NCBI GenBank assembly: GCA_003255065.1
Contig: QAOA01001288.1
Location: forward strand, 93,071 to 157,070
Origin: Cercis canadensis
Lineage: Eukaryota > Streptophyta > Magnoliopsida > Fabales > Fabaceae
Direction of reading: 5' to 3'
Length of the DNA stretch: 64,000 nt
The translations under genes were made by a program, and so were the position numbers. Shown here piece after piece: positions 19,451 through 32,105 of this stretch. The notes below the pieces were generated by a model, which was given only the letters and a program-made list of their open reading frames with translations, ran no database searches and was not told the DNA's origin. Position 1 is the first letter of the stretch. The number at the start of each line of letters is the position of its first letter.

Positions 19451-21330
19451 AGGCTTGGCAAATAGATTATTACTCTTTCCATTTCACTGTAAATTAATTA
19501 TGCGTCTAAAAATTTGTAGTAGAGAATGCGAAGGTTTGGCAATAACAAGGTGGATGAATGTTTATTATGTAAATTTAAAGAAGCTTTCATGAAATCAGCT
19601 TATCCCATTGTTTCACGTGCATCTATGAATAAATAAATGAACTTAAAAAAAAGTTTCACCGGTTGAATAGCTAAAGCAAAGCTCTAAATTCATTATTTCA
19701 GTTACTTCTGTCTTTTTAGATTAATGACAGATGCATCTCAGTTACTCTATTATTGACTGATTACTAGTCCATATGCTATTGTATTTTGTATTTTGTTTTT
19801 GCCTTTGATTTATGTTAGTATCTGTATATATTATAGTTGGATATGAAAATGCCATATTCTTTGATTGGTTCTGGCTATTGCTAACCACATTGGTCGGATG
19901 TTTCATTCAATAGAATTTTTTGGCATGGTAAGGTTGACTATTAAGCATGGTCGATCTTTAGAAGATTGTTTGTAGATATTCTGCATTTTGATTTCTTATA
20001 GCCCTTGTACTTCTGTTAATTATCTGTGTTCCCTTCATGTGCTTTCATCAAAATTGGATTATTTAACTTTTTGATTTGTTTCCTAGGACTTCTTATTTGA
20101 TAAGTTTATCCTAATTTGCTCTTCAATATCATTTTAGTTTTGACATTAGTGGGTTTCATGTAATCTAAAATAAGTAATAATTAGCATAGGGATGACCATC
20201 ACATTTGTGATACTGAAGTTGTTGGTTGTTGCTTGTATTTTGGCCGTGCCCTTTGGGACTGTATAATGTTGATGCCATATAAGTCCCCCTTCTATTTAAA
20301 TTGTGTATGCCATCAACATTCTTGTCGACTTACCGTTGCACTTGTCTTGTTGGTGATATTATTGGGTTCTTGAGTATGTCAGTATTTGTCTCCTCACTTG
20401 GTTATATGACGTGAAGTATGCGATCATATACTGAGTCACTAAAGATATTTGATCATTGAGAGAAGAGAAATATGGAATTGTCTTCAGATGTAGTGCTATA
20501 TGGGAGTTAACTAGCTGTATGGATTCTTTTTTTGTTCTGTTTTGTATTCAGTGGGGCCAGGAAGCAATTTTTAATTGACTTCTGTTGTGAACAGCAGGTT
20601 GCCCCATAATATATTTGTGTGCTCTACTTTTTTCTGATTGTTTTTCCTTCTTTGACTGCAACCTTTTGGTTACATTGTCTTTCAATTCACATTCATAAGT
20701 TGCATGCTATGGGCTTTGAAGAAATTATCTTAGGCGTTTTTCTATGTTGAGTGCTTGTAAAACATAGAAGTGGTCTGCGTAAGGTTTATAACTGTTTATA
20801 CATTGGAAAATGCTAAGTAGCCAGAATTTTTCTTGACAAACTTGTTGCTAAACTGAGTAGCATTACTCTTTTAGATTAACCTTGATGCTGACTTGGGAGT
20901 GATGTCCTTGTGTTTTTTGTTTGTTATCTCCTGAGAACTTGGTTTTTAGTTTACTCAAGTTGCTTGCTGACTCATTGTAATGGGGATTCTGTATGCTTTG
21001 TTTCTGATTCTTTTTCTTTGCATTCTTGGTTTTATCTTTTAAATTGAAAGTGGGTTGTCTGAGCTGTGTGCCTTGACATGGGCTATTTGATCACTATAGT
21101 TCACAAGAAAATTAAGCCATGATCTGTTTGCATATTTCAATATAAATTTGTGAAAATCCATTTCAGTTTGTATATTCTTTTAGTCACTTATACATTGTAG
21201 ACCTCCTAAGCTAGAATGCTCTAATGCCAGTGAGATTGTCAGTTAAAAGGAGTGCTTGTTTGATGATGTGTAGAAGCAAATGTATATGCATGATTTGCTA
21301 TCTTATATTGACTAATAGTTCATGTGATGC
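19451..21330. other. Non-coding DNA upstream of the SKI2 fragment
   Basis: Many T-rich, intron-like stretches but no exon that I can match. It could be intron sequence of the SKI2 copy or plain intergenic DNA. Confidence 0.4.
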
Positions 21331-22781
21331 TGGAATGCATAGTGAGTTGTCCCTACAGTTTGATGACTTATTTAAGAAGGCTTGGGAAGATGATGCTGTT
21401 ACAGATCAAGAGGAAGATGGTATCATGACCTACACTCATAATCTCTTGATAACCGCATGTCTCTTGACCTAGATTTTATACCTAGAAATTCTTGCATCGC
21501 GCCCTAACCATGTGGACCAAACTACTGCCACCAGTTCATATTTTCATGAGACCAAACTGTCCCGTTCTCTTTTCTTTACTTTTTTTTTTTTTGCATGAGA
21601 ATGAATTTTCACTAGATGAGATTTTGTCAACTGAATCAGAAGGATCAAAATTGCCTTTGGATGGATTTAGTGATGGTGGTAGACAACAGCAAAAGGAGGT
21701 AAATAGTTGTGAACTAGGGCTACAATGATTTCTGCATATGACAATACTTTTAAGTTATTATGCATTTATATTCGTCTTGCAATTCTGTGGCATTATTTGA
21801 GACTGGAAAGCCCACCCATTTCTTTTGGCAGGCTTGGGCTATACATGGAAGTGGTAATATATTGGAATGTTCTCCCTCCCCTACCCCTGCCCCAGGATGG
21901 AAATTAATATTTGGGCTCGTGGTTTCAATTGGTGGTTTTATAGTCTGGGTCAAATGTCAGTTCATCCTTACTCTTGAGGGGAAGAGATGGCCTTTGTTAT
22001 CTAGAAACTATTTAATTTTTGGCCTTTTCAGTTTGATCATAGGCACTGGACGAGCTGCATGAATGATTTTGCTATTTCTATATTATCTTAAAGAAACTAT
22101 TTAGGGGTGCTATGCTACACCTCCTTGATGTGACTTATGTCATATCTTTGATTTCTTCTCTCTTTTTTGTTTGTTTCCTTTTTGTGTTTTACTATGAGAA
22201 GTTACTGAGCTTATATTACCTTGAAGTGAGCTAGAGTACTTTGACATTTGTAGCATGAATATGCTACTCATAATCTTCTTTCTTATAATTTTCCCTTGTT
22301 TCCTTCCTTTATAACAATCACAGGCTATTTATTATCTGGAAAAGGGGAAATCTATTTTTGTGGTTGCTCAGACATCAGCTGGAAAGACAGTAGTTGCAGA
22401 ATATGCATTTGCTTTAGCATCAAAGGTATGCCTAAATTCTTGACTGTTAGTTTATTTTCTTTCATTCTTTCTGTTAGCTTCTCATGAGGATAGTTGTTTG
22501 AATCCATGAACCATATTGCACAATAGTATTGGAGAATTGTGATTAAATAGCGTAGTGCTTTTATACTATGATAATATTGAGACGAAGCTTCTACGTTAAA
22601 TTTTCCCCTTTCAGATATGCCTACCTATTAATTTGTCTACAATACAAGAAAATGTGCTTACATTTATTGATTTTTTTTTTTTTCAATCTAAATTCATGCA
22701 GCATGACACTAGAGCTGTGTATACTGCTTCAATAAAAACTATCAGCAATCAGAAATAAAAAGATTTTGTGGGAAGTTAGAT
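21331..22781 (+). pseudogene. SKI2: Partial SKI2 (superkiller RNA helicase) pseudogene with introns
   Basis: Exon-like pieces match the middle of plant SKI2, the DExH helicase of the cytoplasmic SKI-exosome pathway for mRNA turnover. The pieces are: 21331-21420 (LSLQFDDLFKKAWEDD), about 21596-21698 (FSLDEILSTESEG), 21832-21854 (AWAIHGSG), 22324-22425 ([20 protein letters not shown], containing Walker A motif TSAGKT, then [12 protein letters not shown]) and 22702-22781 (HDTRAVYTASIKTISNQ). Introns keep GT-AG borders, so it is a DNA-level copy, not a processed pseudogene. The exon with the Q-motif region (PFELDNFQ in the family) is missing, a stop follows ISNQK, and the copy ends right after it. 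Everything downstream of helicase motif I is absent, so it cannot encode a helicase. Confidence 0.82.
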
Positions 22782-23194
22782 GTTGAGTTTTGATGATGCC
22801 TATGTTGAGATCAGTGAATGAGGTTGGTTCAAGGTAAGGTCAGGTATCGAAGCTTCAGGTCGGGTATGGGCTAGAGATCTAATATGCACAGTAAACACAA
22901 GTGAACTATGGACCAGGTAGAAATATTCGGACTCCAAAGGTCAAGTTAGATTAACCCAAGCTAAGGAGAGTCAAAAGTCATTATACCTGTTGGGATGGAG
23001 TACATATAGGGAGAGGAAAAAGTATAAGGGGTATGGTGATAATTAGGAAAATTGGGCCTTAATGGGCCTAGGTGATTTTGGGCCTTGTTAAGGATATCTA
23101 CACATGTTAGGAGGGTTGGCTTAATAGTCCTATCATCGCAATGTTTAAAGTAACTAGCCATGTGTCACAAGCTGAGTGGGCCACTCGTCGCATT
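22782..23194. other. Spacer between the SKI2 and RabGGTB copies
   Basis: Begins TGTTGAGTTTTGATGATGCC, a word common at starts of plant LTRs, and ends near the first RabGGTB exon. It could be a small solo LTR or insertion at the join of the two pseudogenes; no target duplication was found. Confidence 0.35.
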
Positions 23195-24425
23195 ATAAGA
23201 GTGAATGGTGCATACTGGGGATTGACCACTCTTGATCTGCTGGTAAAGCTTGAAACTGTGGATGTGGATAAGGTTGTTTCATGGGTCATGAGTTGTCAAC
23301 ATGAGTCAGGTTCTTCAAAATCCTATTTGCTTTCTTAGGTCAGAATCAGGATTTTGTTAAACATTGTTAACCTTGATAATTTCTTATCTTATGAGATATT
23401 AGTGTTATATAGGGGGATTTGGTGGTAATGTTGGACATGATCCACACATACTGTATACGTTAAGTGCTGTCTAGGCTTTGGCTCTCTTTGACAAGCTTGA
23501 TGTTATTGATGTGGATAAAGTGACAAATTGTATCCTTTGGCACACAGATTGGTATACTCTGAAGGTGTTTCATATTCACAAGTCCTTCTTTTCTACAAAG
23601 GATCCTTTGGTTTTTCTGTAAAGTTTGTAATGTGACATGATACTTCTGTTTGCTTATTAGGATTTGCGGCACACTTGACCTCCATGTTTACTTTTGATGT
23701 TGTGCTAAAATAGCTTATTATTCATTATAAAATAAATAGTAAAACGAGTTTTTGTTTGTGAGTTGATTGTTACTCAAAAGCCACCAGTGAAATTTAGTAT
23801 TAAACTTTGCACCAGATCTTGCGAAGAAATTATTACTGCACGCTAATTGTTTTTCACACTTTGTCACACTGCCTTGTTGGCACTATCTTCGCCATACAGA
23901 CAAAAGTGTAAGTGGATCCAGACCACTTATACCAGTGTAGTATTATTCGATCTTTTGTTTCTTAATTTTTTATGTCAAATATTGTCAACCTTCAAAATGA
24001 GGATGGATCCTTTACAGGGGATATGTGGGGTGAAGTTGATACACGGTATTTTACCTCTCCTTATTTTCTGTTACCTTGGAATATTGAGCATGTTTGGACT
24101 TGGTTTTATTTTTACTTAACCCACAATTTTCTTTTTCTTAGGTTCTCATATATTGCTATTTGTTGTCTATCAATATTACATCGATTGGATAAAATCAATG
24201 TGGAGAAGGCTGTGAAGTACATTCTAAGTTGCAAAAATATGGATGGTGGCTTTGGTTGCACACCTGGTGGGGAATCTCATGCTGGGGAAAGTATGTAATA
24301 TATTTACTCAAGATCTTTATTTGAATATTACTTTCCAAGTATTCAATGTATGTACTTTTCACTCCCTTTGATATTTATATTGCTTATTTCTTCTCAACAT
24401 GAGTCTATATGGTTAGAAGTTATGA

Positions 24426-25351
24426 TGTGGATCCACTTGAAGAAACCAAGCCAAATCCAATCCAAATTAGCCAAGGATCCCAAGAAGATTGAATAACAGA
24501 AAATCAAGCAATGATGGATGGAAAATATGTGAAGACCTTTGAAAATCAAGTAAGGCAACCTAGTTACAGCAATGCTTAACTAACCCTCCTTAACCCGAAT
24601 AATCAACAATCAACATGAACGAGATGTAGAAGTGAATAAACCGCCACACTCTAGATTAGGGAAGAAGGAGAGTGATAAGGTTCAGAAACACCATGCTAGG
24701 AATCCACCTAGATGGCTTGAGTTGTCCATGTAGAGAACAAGAGAAAAAACTTCTCAATTCTATTATCAAAATGTTAAATTCGTTGCTAAAGACAAAGGCT
24801 TCAACTCCTTAAATAGTTTAGGAGAAAAATCAACAAGTCTTAACACAAAATACCCCAAAGGAAAGTAAAACTCGTAGAACTAAACTAGCGTGACATAGCC
24901 TAGCAACATGGCCGTGTTCCTACCTGTGTTGTCACCTCCAGTAAGTCTGTTGCCAGGACATGGTCGACGACACGCCCGTGTTCTACCTCCAGTGACTAGT
25001 TGGTCTCGGGTGTCTCGACACAGTCATAGACACGCCCGTGTTCATGCCTATGTTGCCTCTCAGGTAGCATGACACGACCCGTGTTCCTCTATGGTTAGGC
25101 CGTGTTTCTTCTCTGTAAGCATGACACGGCCAGGATCTAGGAGAACACGGCCGTGTTCCCCTTCCCTTGCAGCTATGCATGCGAGCCACTTCATTTGGTT
25201 TGTCTTGGTGTCCTCCAGAGCCAAGTCCTCTTCATTGCATATTTGTTTCAGCAGCAATCCAACATGTATTTTAAGGTGCTTTGCCCCAGACCTAGTGATA
25301 GGACCTTCAAGTTCTTCCTTGGTCTCAGCTATGCTTCCTTGGTCCCCATCA
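24426..25351. mobile_element. 926-bp insertion in a RabGGTB intron with 8-bp flanking repeats
   Basis: Starts TGTGGATCC and ends CCCCATCA, and is flanked on both sides by AGTTATGA (24418-24425, 25352-25359). TG...CA ends and repeated ACACGGCCGTGTT/ACACGCCCGTG words (24905-25160) suggest a solo LTR. However, an 8-bp duplication is longer than the usual 5 bp and would fit hAT elements. No coding sequence is present. Confidence 0.55.
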
Positions 25352-25359
25352 AGTTATGA

Positions 25360-26194
25360 ACATAAAATGATTTCTCTCCTATGCTGCGCATAGTGAGACA
25401 AAAAAGGATATGCCATGTTGATTATTTGTAAATTTCTCATGTCTATGTACATAAACTCTGTGCATAAATCTCCAAATAAACCTAAAGGCTAGTGTTAGAG
25501 GTGATAAATATCATATTCAAAAGTCAGGTCACTTTAATGAGCATGAAGTTAACCCTTAACCTCTAAGAGGTTAACTGAAGTTTTGAGTCCAGAGAGGCTC
25601 TTCAGGAAAGGCATTTTTTTGGGAGTTTGAAACCCTATTTCAGCAGTGCTTCCCTTGAGGCTACTTTGAGACTTTGGTATGATCTAGTACTTGATTGTTC
25701 TTGTGGAATGCGAGGACTGGATTTACTGTCTAGATTAGTTGGGACGAATCTCCTAATACTCATAACCAATGCTAAGGATGGAAAAGATCATGTGGCATAA
25801 AGCTATGTTCCATTTGCTTTATCCACAAAGCTTTCTAATATATTGAAAAGTAGTTGCTTGGTGGACTCCTAATAGAAAAGATTTAGTTTTTATTTTTTTT
25901 ATAAAGAAAAAAAAAAACTGACGTCAATATTTGTTCATATTTATGCCAAAATTGTTGCTTATATAGATATCAGGCCTATCTTGAACTGTTTTGAAGTACA
26001 TTATGGATGTTAAACACACTCTTAAATATTATTATTGTGTATTGTACCAAAATCTACTGAAAATATCTATGTTTCAGCCCTTGAAATAATTGTCTTAATA
26101 AGTTTTCCATTGATATGTCTATATGCTGAATTTAGAGTCTAAGAATGAAATGACTTGTAGAAGCTTAGTAAGATCTTGCTTTCCCAGCTGTCAG
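25360..26194. other. RabGGTB intron remainder
   Basis: Intron sequence between the HAGE exon and the FCCVG exon, with no other element recognised. Confidence 0.5.
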
Positions 26195-26728
26195 TTTTCT
26201 GTTGTGTGGGAGCTCTAGCTATAACATGGTCATTAGATCTTGTTGACAAGGACTTACTCGGTTGGTGGTTATGTGAGCGACAAGTTAAATTGGTGCCCTG
26301 AGAAACTTCCTGACGTAAATCTTCTGAAATTTTGGTTTATTGCTGTGAATGCTCCTGTTGTTTTTCTCAATTTCTCTAATTAGCTTTTAGATGATTTCAG
26401 GTCTGTTACTCGTGGTAGGTTCTTTCTAGCTTGATCATGATTGATAGGGTTCATTGGATCAGTAAGGAGAAGCTTATAAAGTACATCTTAGACTGTCAGG
26501 TTAATTTATTTCAATGGCTTTTCTCTTATTTTTAGTTGAAATTTCCTCTTTCTTTTTGTGAAGTACTAATTCATTTTATTGAGATGTTATCTTTGTTGAC
26601 ATGTCAGGATACAGAAAAAGGAGAAATTTCGAATAGGCCACATGATGCCGTGGATGTCTTCCATACATACTTTGAGGTGGCTGGTATTTTACTTCCTCCT
26701 TTCTACTTTTCTTGTGTGTTTTTATTTA

Positions 26729-27162
26729 GAGTAAAATATTTTTCTTTCCCTTGTATTTTTATATAATATACATGGTTATTCTCAAAACCTACCCTAAACT
26801 TTGAAAAAACCTACGACTTAGTCCAATCCGTTAAGTCAACCGTTAAACCATAGTCAAAGGGACTAAAAATAGTATAAAATATCCATAATAGCCTCAGTTA
26901 GCAGTTAAAGTTTAGCAATTAAATTATTGTAGCAACTATAATAATTAAATTCTGGGTGCCTAATATTTTTTAAAATTGTTTTAGAATTACCCATGATTTA
27001 ATTGAAAAAACTTCATTGAGTATGATGGACATTTTATATAATTTTTGTCCCATTTGACTATGACTTAATGGATTGGAAGCGGATGTCTGTGTAAGTTTTG
27101 AAAATAGAGGGAAGGACATGTATATTATGTGAAAATGCAAGGGAGTGGAAAGTATCTTACTC
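26729..27162. mobile_element. MULE-type MITE, 434 bp, in the last RabGGTB intron
   Basis: Perfect 9-bp duplications TTTTATTTA flank it (26720-26728, 27163-27171). The two arms are inverted copies for about 150 bp each: left starts GAGTAAAATATTTTTC, right (reversed) GAGTAAGATACTTTCC. Both then carry ATAATATACATG, CAATCC[G/A]TTAAGTCA and TAGTCAAA words. Almost the whole element is therefore an inverted repeat with a short loop. Non-coding. A 9-bp duplication fits Mutator-type mobilisation. Confidence 0.88.
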
Positions 27163-27774
27163 TTTTATTTACTCCTCCCCTTATGCTTGACCTAATATTT
27201 ATCATTTAGTATGACAAAATCTTGTCATCTGGGTTTTTCCATGGGTCTATGGGGGTCTCTCACCCTTCCCCCTCCCTTGTGGATTTAGCTTCCCCATATC
27301 TAGGAATGGTAGCGACTGCTGACTTTCACTATGTACCCTCTTTCAAAAGAGAACAAAAGTCAATTGATCCTGAGTGCTCATGGGGTACTTCAAGTCCTGA
27401 TTAAATTAGTGATATTTGTCCAACATGCCTCTGCTTTGGAGTTCTTATACATTTTGTTGGATCATTTCTTCCTTCCTGTCTCCCACTCGTCCCCTTCATT
27501 TGCATGCTGCTTCATTGGTGTCAGGTTCCAAATTTAGCATACCTAGGATCGCATGCACTTTAGGGAGGCATCCCCGTCTTCCTTTCATGACTGTGCATTT
27601 GCCTTTTGTGATTATGTTCTTTATCCCTCTTAAAAAATGGGGTTTAGGATGCTAAAGTTGTTCGTGGTTGTTGTTGCAGGACTTTCACTTCTTGAATATC
27701 CAGGATTGAAACCAGTAGATCCAGCTTATGCTTTACCTGTTGATGTTGTAAATCGGATTTTTTGTGGTAAATAA

Positions 27775-29690
27775 ACTCTTGAAGTCCAACAATGGTTGTC
27801 GGGTAATTACAAAAAATTCTTCCTTATTCACCTGTGGGAGTTAGATTTAGTTCCTCAATCTTTAGTTCAATAAATCCTAATGATAATACTGTGAGTGTAG
27901 AACTTTGATACTTGCTTTCTTCCACGTTTATAACAACATATTTTTTACCTTTGGAATTAATTAGATTTCATGCAAATTATTTCAAATATATGACTTTTTC
28001 TCTTGTCATTGTTTTTCTTGTTTTCAAAAAAAAATTCTCCCTTATCTTTGAAAGTTGATATCATCACTTGCAGATGCTTTGGGTTGCTCGTATCTTCTCT
28101 TTAATCAATTGATGCAGAGATTACCTACTCAGCCGTTAAAGCAAGATTCATGAAGCCTTGGCAATGCATAAGGTTTAAAACTTGGTATTTTGAATCTGGA
28201 GGGATTCATGGGCTGGTTAATATGGTGAATGAGTGATCAGATGTAGAACACTTGCTCGTTGTCTAATTTGCTAGAATTGAAGACTGTCATTTTCTTTTGC
28301 TATAATTGAGGTAGAGCACTTGCTCGTTCTCTGTAAATACTGGTACCATTTTCTAGGAAGAAGATAAAAGGGAAGTTGAGAGATTATTGTCTTAGAGTAA
28401 GTTTACTTCCAGGTATAATACATATTAACAAATATTTGGAGTTGTTCAAGTTATAAAATTTGAGTCCATGTAGTCTCAGTTAACTAATTTGATTCAGATT
28501 CTGCTACACAAATTTATCAAATCTTTGTGCACAAAACTTGTGTATTTAGCTTTGTTCTTAGTTACTCTTATAATACATATGTTTTCTAGTATGGAGATCT
28601 AATGTATTGTTTTTTCATTTTTAATTCATTATTTCTTATACACTAAATAAGAGTTTTCTGATTGATCATTCAAGTTCTAGCCCTACTATAATCAAATGGA
28701 AAACTTTACTTAATTTTGGTTATTTTGAGCACTATCCACATTTATAAATGGAGCCCTTTTTAATAAGAGTCAATTTTCAGTTTGTACTCAGAACTCTAGT
28801 TATATAAATAAAATATTTCTTTTACCAATCAAATGTTGGAAAATGGTTAATTTGATTTATGTTGCTTTTATTTCAAATTAAAATGGTTATCTATTGAAAA
28901 ATCCTCTATTCATTGTGATAAAATCCAGTTATACGAAGCACATTGTCAATTTTTGCCATCTTTACCAATCAAGGATCACTTCTCTTTGCCATCTTTAACC
29001 ACACCAATTTTTGTAAAAAAGTTCCACACATCAAAGGTTAATGACTTAGCCTTTGTAGATTGTGGCTCAACATTCTTACTGGTAATTAGTATTATTCACA
29101 AGAGTAAGACATTGCAAAATTTGACAATCATTATTAGCATCACAACTAATACTATCATTCTTTCCAACACTAAAGGAAGTCATATTGCAAAAAATTAAAA
29201 AAATAAAATAAATACAAGCCCCTAAATGATTCACAACCAGTCACAACAAATACACTATCAATTTAGAATCAGAACCATTCACAGCAAGATCAAATGGGCA
29301 CCAAAAAAATAAATTAATTGAAATAATACATTATCAATCTCCATGCAATGCGTGAAATTTGTATCCTCAATATAATTGCTTTCTTTTTAATTGCCCTTTA
29401 TCTGGAGTAAATTGGTCTTATAAATAATTAATTTTCTTGCTTTGTCCCTTCCACCTTCTCAAACAAATCATCATTGCAAAATAATTATAATGGGTACAGC
29501 CAACGTGATGAATTCACTAGAGGTACTCAACATCATTTGAGACATGGCAACTAGTCAAGATCCATAAGCTTTTACTTACCCAACTTATATATTTTTGTGG
29601 CCATTTTATTATGACATTGTCTTTTAAACAAACATCACACAAACATTTATATATTTTTAGTATACAGAGATATAAGAACAAAAAAAGTAA
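27775..29690. other. Downstream flank, no gene recognised
   Basis: 28080-28250 probably is the old 3' UTR of the RabGGTB copy. The rest is AT-rich. A short frame at 28953-29198 has no recognisable domain and no supporting context. Confidence 0.4.
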
Positions 29691-29699
29691 CTCCTAGAG

Positions 29700-30292
29700 A
29701 AACATTTTAGAATAGAGAGCTTGTCTAATAGAGAGCTTCCATACCTTGGGTGGCTGCATGCAGCTTGAAGAGACAAAGAGGTGAAGTCCCAGCGATGAGT
29801 CGATGACAAAGCTGCATGCGTCTGTCCGATAAGTTTTTCCCAAATGCGTGTTCACTTCTTCTCTTAGGGATTTGAGGATTTCAATTTCAACTTTTGGAAT
29901 TAGGCAAAAAAAAAAAAGGAAAGTTAACGTGGGACGGTGGGAGTGGGATGGGGAAGTGGGATGGGCCAGCTGTTGTCATCTAATGATCTAAAGAAAGAAA
30001 TAATAAAGTTGCTTTTACAATGTTTCCTTATTGGGCCGAATAAAAACCAAAAGAAATATTAAAGTAGCTTTTAGAATATTTTCTAATTGGGCCAAATAAA
30101 AGCCAATAGTCCAATAGCTTTTAGAATGTTTCCAGGTTGCTGAAAATCATTTGGGCCAACGGGCCAACCCGGCCCAAACTCAAATGGGCCACGTGCCAAT
30201 TCGGGTCGGGCCACCAATTTATGAACCCAACCCATTATTTTTTCGGACCAAAACGGGCCAGCCCATCAAGCTAGCCCATATTTCCAACTCTA
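29700..30292 (-). mobile_element. hAT-like terminal fragment, GGGCC-rich
   Basis: Read on the minus strand, the end at 30292 starts TAGAGTTGGAAATATGGGC, which fits the YARNGNTG-type hAT terminus. It is followed by many GGCCC/GGGCC words (30145-30275), a pattern typical of subterminal regions of plant hAT elements. Further in, a leader-like stretch (29700-29880) ends in a possible GT splice donor. No transposase and no other end were found, so it is a fragment. Confidence 0.42.
30005..30140 (+). repeat. Three imperfect tandem units of about 58 bp
   Basis: The unit resembles AGCTTTTAGAATNTTTCC followed by ATTGGGCC and AATAAAAGCCAA. It occurs at about 30010, 30065 and 30116. It lies in the hAT-like fragment. 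Confidence 0.65.
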
Positions 30293-31763
30293 AGTGGGAC
30301 TAAGATTTTAGTATCACTCTTACTTGTCTTACCTTTTTTTTAAGTCAGTGGGGCTAAAGTTTTATCTTTCATACAATCAAGATTTTTGAATTTGTCTTCA
30401 TCATCCAGTGGGGATGATGGTGATATTTCACTGTAAGCCAATTGGGCTATTAGAGCTTCTACTTCTCTTTTGAGAGAATCATGTTTTTGAAGTAAATCAG
30501 AATTTTTGAAGATAAGATCATTTATGAAATTGTTTGATGTGCAACTAGTAGGACAATTTTTGTGGTTATATTTTTCACGAAGAAAACGAAAATAATTTGC
30601 TACTATTTCTAAAATTAATAATTTATTATTAAAGTCATTAATATTTCAAATAAAATCTAATATTACTAAGTTACATTTATAATGTAAATTAGAATGTCTA
30701 GGCCAGACATGCAAGACTTTATCAACGAAGAACATAAGTGGTTGTTGAGGATTCATCTGCAAAACTAGTTTTATTAATATAAACAATAATAGTTTAATAT
30801 TTGAAAATTTATATGAAATTGTTAAAATAATTTTGTATCTATCTTTTTCATGAATTTGAATTTACTAAAAACTAGATTTCATATCAAATTTTGAAAATAC
30901 AGATGTATTATACAAATGACTAATTAAATCTTTTTTGTTAGGTATTTGATACCTAATCTATTGAAGAACTTTATTGAGAGACTTATAATTTATGACTAAC
31001 TTGGATACTCCTATTTCTTGTTTAGCTTGTTTATTGACATAAAAAGTTGCATAACTCCAATGAAATTTGTTTGGTCTAATGAGTTTTTTGTCTAACAACT
31101 CTTGAATCTCTTTTTTACAAATTTCTAATAATTATTTATTCATTTAAATTGGTCTTCCTTAGTATGAATCTTAGTTTCATGAATTTTTTTTTTTCATATG
31201 GTAATTCTACCATATGCTTTTTACTTTGCCAAAAAGCATTTGAAAGATCTGAACAAACTTCATTTTCAATTTTTTTTTGAAGTTTTTCTATTCTTTCTTT
31301 TACCTGAAGATTTTGAATTTGTTCTTTTATTCTTTTTTAATGAACTTTTTGATTTAAGTATTGAATTTACTTTTATTTTCTTATTATCATATTGATAACA
31401 AATAGTAAACTATTTTAAATTTTATTAACATCTTTATATTTCATCGGGGTAAGAAATTCAAATATAATTTTTTAACCATATTGAATAGTATGTATTCTTT
31501 GAGAGGTTACATAAAAAGGATAAATTTGAGTAAGAAAATGAGTTCCTAATATGATTGGTGTTGACATATTTTTTACTAAAATAAAAGTATTTTTGAAACA
31601 AATTCTTTTATTGCAAATATGAGTCTTGGTTAACTTATAATCTATTTGAAGTTTTGAACCATTTGCACTAGATAAAGATTTTAAAGTCTTCTCATAATAC
31701 TTAGTAGAAATGAATCATTCTTGAATACAATTCATATATGCTCTTAAGTCTACTAGAGCAATA

Positions 31764-31772
31764 AAATTTTTA
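31764..31772 (+). repeat. 9-bp target duplication of the DnaJ Pack-MULE, left
   Basis: AAATTTTTA, repeated at 33430-33438. The AT-rich word makes chance a little more likely than for the other MULEs, but the position is exact. Confidence 0.85.
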
Positions 31773-32037
31773 GGGAAAAGTCTAAAAAATCCCCTTCAAT
31801 TATGCTCCGGTTGCACTTTACCCCCCATCCTTCAAAAACGTAGGAAAGACCTCATTAAACTACGAAAATGTGTATTTGACCCCTAAGCCCCAAATGAGCG
31901 TCCAAAAATAGACGGAAAGTGTCACGTGCTTAGCACGTGGAGTGTTTAAATGAAAATAAATTTATAAAATAGGGTCAAAAAATAATATTTAAAAAATTTT
32001 AGGACCAAATAATAATATTTAAAATTAATCATTTTCA

Positions 32038-32039
<2 letters not shown>

Positions 32040-32070
<31 letters not shown>
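32040..32070 (+). repeat. CT microsatellite
   Basis: (CT)n run just inside the left terminal repeat of the DnaJ Pack-MULE. Confidence 0.95.
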
Positions 32071-32072
<2 letters not shown>

Positions 32073-32105
32073 GTGATCTTGAAGACATAGCCCCTAAATT
32101 CCTAG

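Larger units (their letters stand above)
23195..27774 (+). pseudogene. RGTB: Rab geranylgeranyltransferase beta subunit pseudogene
   Basis: RabGGTB adds geranylgeranyl groups to Rab GTPases in a heterodimer with the alpha subunit, using a Zn site in the alpha-alpha barrel. Exons in order: 23195-about 23312 ([23 protein letters not shown]), 23413-23529 (GGFGGNVGHDPHILYTLSAV, LALFDKLDVIDVDKV), 23979-24045 ([19 protein letters not shown]), 24142-24290 ([32 protein letters not shown]), 26195-26314 ([20 protein letters not shown]), 26401-26499 (MIDRVHWI), 26608-26683 (NRPHDAVDVFHTYF) and 27680-27774 ([20 protein letters not shown], ending CGK). The WGEVDTRF and HAG-type core is present. Damage: CAG to TAG after LYTLSAV, TGG to TAG in the VCYSWW exon, a deletion removing SGGLNGR-type residues, and a worn acceptor near 23978. 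The first exon is missing. Introns are retained, so this is a DNA copy. Confidence 0.9.

Noticed and set aside
21760-22062. 100-residue frame with apparent membrane segments
   Set aside because: It runs through SKI2 exon-intron borders; splice sites and homology support the SKI2 reading of the short exon only.
25091-25393. Open frames in the 926-bp insertion
   Set aside because: Produced by the repeated CACGGCC words; no domain and no conserved start.
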